Below, piece by piece: positions 16,873-20,107 of a stretch of 20,107 nucleotides of DNA. Source of the stretch: JAGQTE01 sp964648005 (GTDB taxonomy: Bacteria; Actinomycetota; Acidimicrobiia; Acidimicrobiales; Acidimicrobilacustridaceae); the NCBI GenBank assembly GCA_964648005.1, contig CAZYKR010000046.1, positions 1 through 20,107 of the forward strand, read 5' to 3'. The translations under genes and the position numbers were made by a program. Positions within the stretch are counted from its first letter, which is position 1. Each line of letters begins with the position of its first letter. Under the pieces are notes generated by a model, which searched no databases, had not been told where the DNA came from, and was given only the letters and a program-made list of their open reading frames with translations.

Positions 16873-16889
16873 CCGATCCCGGTGGTCGG
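16873..16889 (+). terminator. hairpin between the ALG5-like gene and manB
   Basis: A 6-bp stem CCGATC / GGTCGG (one G-T pair) with a 5-base loop lies 16 bases after the stop codon at 16856. manB has its own candidate promoter just after it, which supports a transcript boundary here. No T-tract is present. Confidence 0.4.
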
Positions 16890-16908
16890 TGCACCGAAGG
16901 CCCCGAAC

Positions 16909-16914
16909 TAGGCT
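16909..16914 (+). promoter_or_regulatory. candidate -10 element of manB
   Basis: TAGGCT, identical to the ftsH element, lies nine bases before the manB ATG. A transcript starting from it would carry at most a few leader bases. No Shine-Dalgarno is seen. Confidence 0.5.
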
Positions 16915-16923
16915 CGGGCGCCT

Positions 16924-18306
16924 ATGACGAGCAACGGCGCTCCCATCGACCCTGCCCGCCTCGACGCCGTGGTGAAGGCGTACGACATCCGGGGGACCTA
17001 CCCCGATCAGCTCGACGCCGCCATGGTCGAGGGCCTCGGCGCCGCCTTCGCGGCGTTCGCGCTGGCCACCGACGGCGACGTGGCCGAGATCCTGATCGGC
17101 CGCGACATGCGACCGTCGGGCGTCGAGCTGGCGGACGCCTTCGCCCGGGGCGTGACCTCCCAGGGCGTCGACGTCGTGCACCTCGGCCTGTGCTCGACCG
17201 ACGAGGTGTTCTTCGCGTCCGGGCATTGGGGCGCGCCTGCGGCGCAACTGACGGCGTCGCACAACCCGGCCCAGTACAACGGCATCAAGCTGTGCCTGTC
17301 GGGTGCCAAGCCGGTGGGCGAGGACAGCGGGCTCGGGGAGATCAAGGCGGCGGCCGCCGCCGGGGTCGCCCCCGCCGACCGCGTCGGCAACGTGCGCGAG
17401 CGCGACGCGCTGGCACCGTTCGCCGACCACGTGCGCAGCTTCGTCGATGCCGACGGTCTGGCGCCGTTGCGCGTCGTCGCCGACACGGCCAACGGCATGG
17501 GAGGGCTGATCGCTCCGGCGGTCTTCGCCGGACTGCCCATCGAGCTCGAGGTGCTCTACGGCGAGCTCGACGGGACCTTCCCGAACCACCCGGCCGATCC
17601 CATCCAGCCCGAGAACCTGCGCGACCTGCAGGCGCGGGTCCTCGCCACCGGCGCCGACGTCGGCCTGGCCTTCGACGGGGACGCCGATCGCGTGTTCCTC
17701 GTCGACGACGAGGGGGAGCTGGTGTCGGGCTCGCTGACGACGGCCATCGTCGCCCGCGAGATGCTCGAGCGGTACCCGGGCTCCACGATCCTGCACAACC
17801 TGATCTGTTCCAAGGCGGTGCCCGAGGTGATCGTCGAGAACGGCGGGACCCCGGTGCGCACCCGGGTCGGTCACTCGCTGATCAAGAAGGTGATGGCCGA
17901 CACCGGCGCCGCCTTCGGTGGGGAGCACTCGGGCCACTACTACTTCCGGGACAACTACCGCGCCGACAGCGGCATCATCGCCGCCTTGGTCGTGCTCCAG
18001 GCGCTGTCGCACGCCGATGTGGCGTTGTCGGTCCTGCGCAAGCCGTTCGAGCGCTACGCCGCTTCCGGCGAGCTGAACACGACCGTGCCCGACACCGCCG
18101 CCGTGATCGACCGGGTGGCCGCCGCCTTCCCCGATGCCGATCAGGACCGGCTGGACGGGTTGACGGTCGACCTCGGCGAGTGGTGGTTCAACCTGCGTCC
18201 CTCCAACACCGAGCCGCTCCTGCGACTCAACCTGGAGGCGGCGGACGACGAGGCCGTCGCCCGTCGGGTGGCGGAGGTCCAGGCCATCATCGCCGCCGCC
18301 GGCTGA
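16924..18306 (+). CDS. manB: phosphomannomutase/phosphoglucomutase
   Basis: This is a 460-residue cytoplasmic alpha-D-phosphohexomutase that interconverts mannose-6-phosphate and mannose-1-phosphate, the precursor of GDP-mannose. All four family motifs are present: the phosphoserine loop TASHNP at 110-115 (Ser112), the magnesium site DGDADR at 251-256, the sugar-binding GEHSGHYY at 333-340 and the phosphate-binding RPSNTEP at 425-431. KAYDIRGTYPDQL at 18-30 is the usual N-terminal signature of the bacterial PMM/PGM type, and length is normal. It is followed by a Trm112-like gene and a PGI/PMI-like isomerase, giving two successive steps of mannose activation. Family members often also accept glucose phosphates, so the PGM activity is possible. 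The symbol manB is used for the enzyme type. Confidence 0.96.
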   Translation: MTSNGAPIDPARLDAVVKAYDIRGTYPDQLDAAMVEGLGAAFAAFALATDGDVAEILIGRDMRPSGVELADAFARGVTSQGVDVVHLGLCSTDEVFFASGHWGAPAAQLTASHNPAQYNGIKLCLSGAKPVGEDSGLGEIKAAAAAGVAPADRVGNVRERDALAPFADHVRSFVDADGLAPLRVVADTANGMGGLIAPAVFAGLPIELEVLYGELDGTFPNHPADPIQPENLRDLQARVLATGADVGLAFDGDADRVFLVDDEGELVSGSLTTAIVAREMLERYPGSTILHNLICSKAVPEVIVENGGTPVRTRVGHSLIKKVMADTGAAFGGEHSGHYYFRDNYRADSGIIAALVVLQALSHADVALSVLRKPFERYAASGELNTTVPDTAAVIDRVAAAFPDADQDRLDGLTVDLGEWWFNLRPSNTEPLLRLNLEAADDEAVARRVAEVQAIIAAAG

Positions 18307-18312
18307 GCGGCA

Positions 18313-18341
18313 CCGGAGCACGGGCGACACCCGGACTCCGG
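18313..18341 (+). terminator. hairpin after manB
   Basis: An outer 6-bp stem CCGGAG / CTCCGG and an inner 4-bp stem CGGG / CCCG are separated by a small internal loop, with a CGACA apex. It begins six bases after the manB stop codon, and a promoter-like TACGCT follows 20 bases downstream. Together they suggest that manB transcription ends here. Confidence 0.55.
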
Positions 18342-18360
18342 CGCGCATCCACGAGGCGAC

Positions 18361-18366
18361 TACGCT
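18361..18366 (+). promoter_or_regulatory. candidate -10 element of the Trm112-PGI/PMI operon
   Basis: TACGCT matches TAnnnT exactly, 23 bases before the ATG at 18390. Here the leader is long enough to hold a Shine-Dalgarno, in contrast to most genes of the window. Confidence 0.45.
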
Positions 18367-18379
18367 CGCCGAGCGACTG

Positions 18380-18385
18380 AAGGAG
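18380..18385 (+). promoter_or_regulatory. Shine-Dalgarno of the Trm112-like gene
   Basis: AAGGAG lies four bases before the ATG at 18390. Apart from the one before ahcY, it is the only strong ribosome binding site I find in the window, and it fixes this start. Confidence 0.7.
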
Positions 18386-18389
18386 ACCC

Positions 18390-18629
18390 ATGGCGCTCGA
18401 CCCCCAACTGCTCGAGATCCTGGCGTGCCCGGAGGACAAGGGCCCGCTGCTGTACTTCGCCGACGAGGACGTGCTGTACAACCCGCGGCTGAAGCGGACC
18501 TACGCCATCGCCGACGACATCCCGATCATGTTGATCGAGGAGGCCACGGCGCTCGACGACGACGAGGTGGCGCGCCTCGATGCCAAGGCCGAAGCCGACG
18601 GCGTGCCGAGCACGGGGACGCCCGCCTGA
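18390..18629 (+). CDS. Trm112-like/YcaR family small protein
   Basis: This is a 79-residue protein of the Trm112 family (PF03966). LLEILACPEDKGPLLYF at 7-23 and TYAIADDIPIMLIEEA at 37-52 match the family's two conserved blocks. Only one cysteine (Cys13) is present, so the four-cysteine zinc site of the eukaryotic methyltransferase activator is absent, as is common in bacterial members. A partner methyltransferase is not obvious nearby. The stop codon overlaps the next ATG by one base (TGATG), so it is coupled to the PGI/PMI-like gene. It could stabilise that enzyme or another partner, but this is speculation from position. The last ~25 residues are acidic and probably disordered. Confidence 0.88.
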   Translation: MALDPQLLEILACPEDKGPLLYFADEDVLYNPRLKRTYAIADDIPIMLIEEATALDDDEVARLDAKAEADGVPSTGTPA

Positions 18630-19657
18630 TGGCCCGGCTCGACAGCGTCGGCATGTGGGACCTCCACGCCGGGCTGCCCGAGCAGGTCGAGCACGCGACC
18701 ACCCTCGCCGACGGCATCGAGGAGCTGCCGGCGCACGACGAGATCGAGAACGTCGTGGTGATGGGCATGGGTGGCAGCGGCATCGCCGGCGACCTCGTGC
18801 GCGAGGTGGCGGGGCCGTTCATGCCGGTGCCGGTCGTCGTGCACAAGGGCTATGCCATCCCCAACTTCATCGGTGAGGGCACCCTGGTGTTCGCCGTGTC
18901 GTGCTCGGGCAACACCGAGGAGACGATCGACGCCGCCACCAACGCCATGTTGCAGGGTGCCCACGTCGTGGCGCTGAGCAGCGGCGGGGAGCTGGCGGAG
19001 CTGGCGCGGGGGTGGTCCATGCCGCACATCGCGCTGCCGCCCATCCCGATGCCGCGCGCCGGCATCGGCGCCGTGGGGATCCCCCCGCTGCTGGTGCTCG
19101 AGCGCGTCGGGCTCTTTCCCGGCGCCACCTCGTGGATCGAGGCGGCCGTGCACCAGCTCAAGCTCCGTCGGGACGAGCTGCTCGACGGCGGCATCGCCCG
19201 GACCGTGGCCGAGGCGGTGGCCGGCACGGTGCCGATCGTCTACGGCGGCGGCGGGCTCGGCGCGGCGGCGGCCTACCGCTGGAAGTGCCAGGTCAACGAG
19301 AACGTGAAGGCGCCGGCGTTCGCCAACGTGTCGCCGGAGCTGTGCCACAACGAGATCTGCGGTTGGGGCGCCTCGGCGCCGGTCGACCGCAGCATCTTCT
19401 CGGTCGTGAACCTCCGCACCGAGTTCGAGCATCCGCAGCTGGCCAAGCGCTTCGCCTTCGTCGACGACCTGCTCCGCACGAGCGTGCACAGCGTGCACGA
19501 GGTCGTGGCCCAGGGCGACGGCTCGCTGGCGCAGCTGCTCGACCTCGTGCTGGTGGGGGACTTCGTGAGCCTGCACCTCGCCGAGCTGGCCGGTGTCGAT
19601 CCGGGCCCCATCGAGGTGCTCGACCGCCTCAAGGAAGAGCTGGCCCAGAGCGCGTGA
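18629..19657 (+). CDS. bifunctional phosphoglucose/phosphomannose isomerase family (SIS domains)
   Basis: This is a 342-residue cytoplasmic double-SIS protein of the archaeal/actinobacterial PGI/PMI family, interconverting fructose-6-phosphate with glucose-6- and mannose-6-phosphate. The first SIS domain has VVVMGMGGSGIAGDL at 42-56 and VSCSGNTEETIDAA at 90-103, the phosphate-binding loops. The second has VYGGGGLGAAAAYRWKCQVNENVK around 204-227 and PELCHNEICGW at 236-246, with the His/Glu pair expected in the active site. The C-terminal IEVLDRLKEEL matches the bact-PGI_C ending. The ATG at 18629 overlaps the Trm112 stop. The 'TobH' protein of the mycobacterial neighbourhood belongs to the same broad group and may be non-catalytic, so activity here is likely but not certain. 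Position beside manB supports a mannose-6-phosphate role. Confidence 0.88.
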   Translation: MARLDSVGMWDLHAGLPEQVEHATTLADGIEELPAHDEIENVVVMGMGGSGIAGDLVREVAGPFMPVPVVVHKGYAIPNFIGEGTLVFAVSCSGNTEETIDAATNAMLQGAHVVALSSGGELAELARGWSMPHIALPPIPMPRAGIGAVGIPPLLVLERVGLFPGATSWIEAAVHQLKLRRDELLDGGIARTVAEAVAGTVPIVYGGGGLGAAAAYRWKCQVNENVKAPAFANVSPELCHNEICGWGASAPVDRSIFSVVNLRTEFEHPQLAKRFAFVDDLLRTSVHSVHEVVAQGDGSLAQLLDLVLVGDFVSLHLAELAGVDPGPIEVLDRLKEELAQSA

Positions 19658-19662
19658 TGGCC

Positions 19663-19668
19663 TACACT
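19663..19668 (+). promoter_or_regulatory. candidate -10 element of ahcY
   Basis: TACACT matches TAnnnT exactly, five bases after the stop codon of the PGI/PMI-like gene. Transcription starting near 19675 would give a leader of about 105 bases before the ahcY ATG, far longer than for the other genes here. Confidence 0.45.
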
Positions 19669-19673
19669 GTCGC

Positions 19674-19779
19674 GCTCCCGGGCTGATCTGACCGGAGCCA
19701 GCAGGCCCCAGCTCGGACCTTCCAACTGCCAGTCGCGCGCGCCGCGGGCGCGCGCCCGTGATGGACCGGAGGTCCGACC
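19674..19779 (+). ncRNA. structured 5' leader of ahcY, possible cis-regulatory RNA
   Basis: The leader holds alternative pairings. GCTCCCGG (19674-19681) can pair with CCGGAGC (19692-19698), and that CCGGAGC can instead pair with GCTCGG (19711-19716). A very stable 9-bp hairpin with a 3-base loop follows (19735-19743 with 19747-19755). A small hairpin GGACC-GGA-GGTCC (19763-19775) then encloses part of the ribosome binding site. Mutually exclusive helices plus a masked ribosome site are typical of RNA switches or attenuators. It does not match the SAH, SAM-I or SAM-IV consensus sequences as I remember them. The GC hairpin could instead be a terminator for the upstream operon. Confidence 0.35.
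19768..19772 (+). promoter_or_regulatory. Shine-Dalgarno of ahcY inside a hairpin
   Basis: GGAGG lies seven bases before the ATG at 19780. Its first three bases form the loop and its last two the stem of GGACC-GGA-GGTCC, so access by the ribosome depends on that helix. Confidence 0.6.
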
Positions 19780-20107
19780 ATGTCCCTGAACGACACCATC
19801 CAAGGCTCCGGCGCGCTCCAGTACCGCGTCGCCGACCTCGACCTCGCCGAGTTCGGTCGCAAGGAGATCCGCCTCGCCGAGCACGAGATGCCCGGGCTGA
19901 TGGCGCTGCGGGCCGAGTACGCCGACGCCCAGCCGCTGGCGGGCGCCCGCATCACCGGCTCCCTGCACATGACCATCCAGACGGCGGTGCTGATCGAGAC
20001 GCTCACGGCGTTGGGCGCCGAGGTCCGCTGGGCCAGCTGCAACATCTTCTCCACCCAGGACCATGCCGCGGCCGCCGTCGTGGTCGGCCCGAACGGCACG
20101 GTCGACG
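19780..20107 (+). CDS. ahcY: S-adenosylhomocysteine hydrolase, 5' part
   Basis: This enzyme hydrolyses S-adenosylhomocysteine to adenosine and homocysteine, removing the product inhibitor of methyltransferases and feeding the methionine cycle. I translated it by hand from the ATG at 19780. The 109 visible residues include YRVADLDLAEFGRKEIRLAE, then EMPGLMALRAEYADAQPLAGARITGSLHMTIQTAVLIETL, where the LHMT segment holds the substrate-binding histidine. WASCNIFSTQDHAAAAVV carries a second signature. The family is about 420-490 residues, so most of the gene, including the NAD-binding domain, lies beyond the right edge. The start is fixed by the GGAGG ribosome site seven bases upstream. Its place after manB and the SIS gene parallels mycobacterial sahH in the same broader neighbourhood. 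Confidence 0.95.
   Translation, partial: MSLNDTIQGSGALQYRVADLDLAEFGRKEIRLAEHEMPGLMALRAEYADAQPLAGARITGSLHMTIQTAVLIETLTALGAEVRWASCNIFSTQDHAAAAVVVGPNGTVD

Noticed and set aside
19674..19779. Match of the ahcY leader to a known SAM or SAH riboswitch
   Set aside because: The conserved core sequences I remember for the SAH, SAM-I and SAM-IV classes are not present, so no class is assigned and only a structured leader is reported.

Overview
The window reads as chromosomal DNA from a high-GC actinobacterium. Strong G/C bias at third codon positions, many GTG starts, short intergenic gaps, a DUF3499 gene and an F420 biosynthesis gene all support this. The gene set (fbiA/cofD, DUF3499, manB, an SIS-type PGI/PMI, ahcY) resembles the mycobacterial fbiA-manB-sahH neighbourhood from memory, but the surrounding surface-sugar genes and the absence of whiB point to a deeper lineage. 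An Acidimicrobiia-like organism is my best guess; this is inference. I see no mobile elements, tRNA, rRNA or CRISPR.

Left part (1-4156, mostly minus strand): a GT4 glycosyltransferase, a GDP-4-keto-6-deoxymannose reductase (rmd), a GDP-mannose 4,6-dehydratase (gmd) and the 5' part of fbiA/cofD, which runs off the left edge. A small XRE-type regulator on the plus strand sits between gmd and rmd. gmd plus rmd would make GDP-D-rhamnose from GDP-mannose.

Middle (4233-9097, plus): a 1072-residue glycosyltransferase 2 fused to a multi-membrane-segment domain, translationally coupled (ATGA) to a DUF5719-like exported protein. These converge on a minus-strand group (9132-11857): a membrane-anchored thioredoxin-like protein, FtsH and DUF3499, with a perfect hairpin in the 34-bp convergent gap.

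Right part (11951-20107, plus): a CPBP-family membrane protease, a 997-residue polytopic membrane protein related to the PTPS_related/GT-C-like group, an ALG5/DPM1-like polyprenyl-phosphate glycosyltransferase, phosphomannomutase, a Trm112-like protein, a bifunctional PGI/PMI-like isomerase, and the 5' part of S-adenosylhomocysteine hydrolase. PGI/PMI and ManB would supply mannose-1-phosphate. The guanylyltransferase step is not in the window. Gmd/Rmd and the glycosyltransferases would then use the activated sugars to build a lipid-linked or surface glycan.

The most striking non-coding pattern is recurrent: a TAnnnT-like hexamer lies 6-9 nt upstream of the start codon of about ten genes. This suggests leaderless transcription is the default here, and it decides several starts. 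Two exceptions are the Trm112 gene, which has a classic Shine-Dalgarno, and ahcY, which has a ~105-nt structured leader that could be a regulatory RNA.
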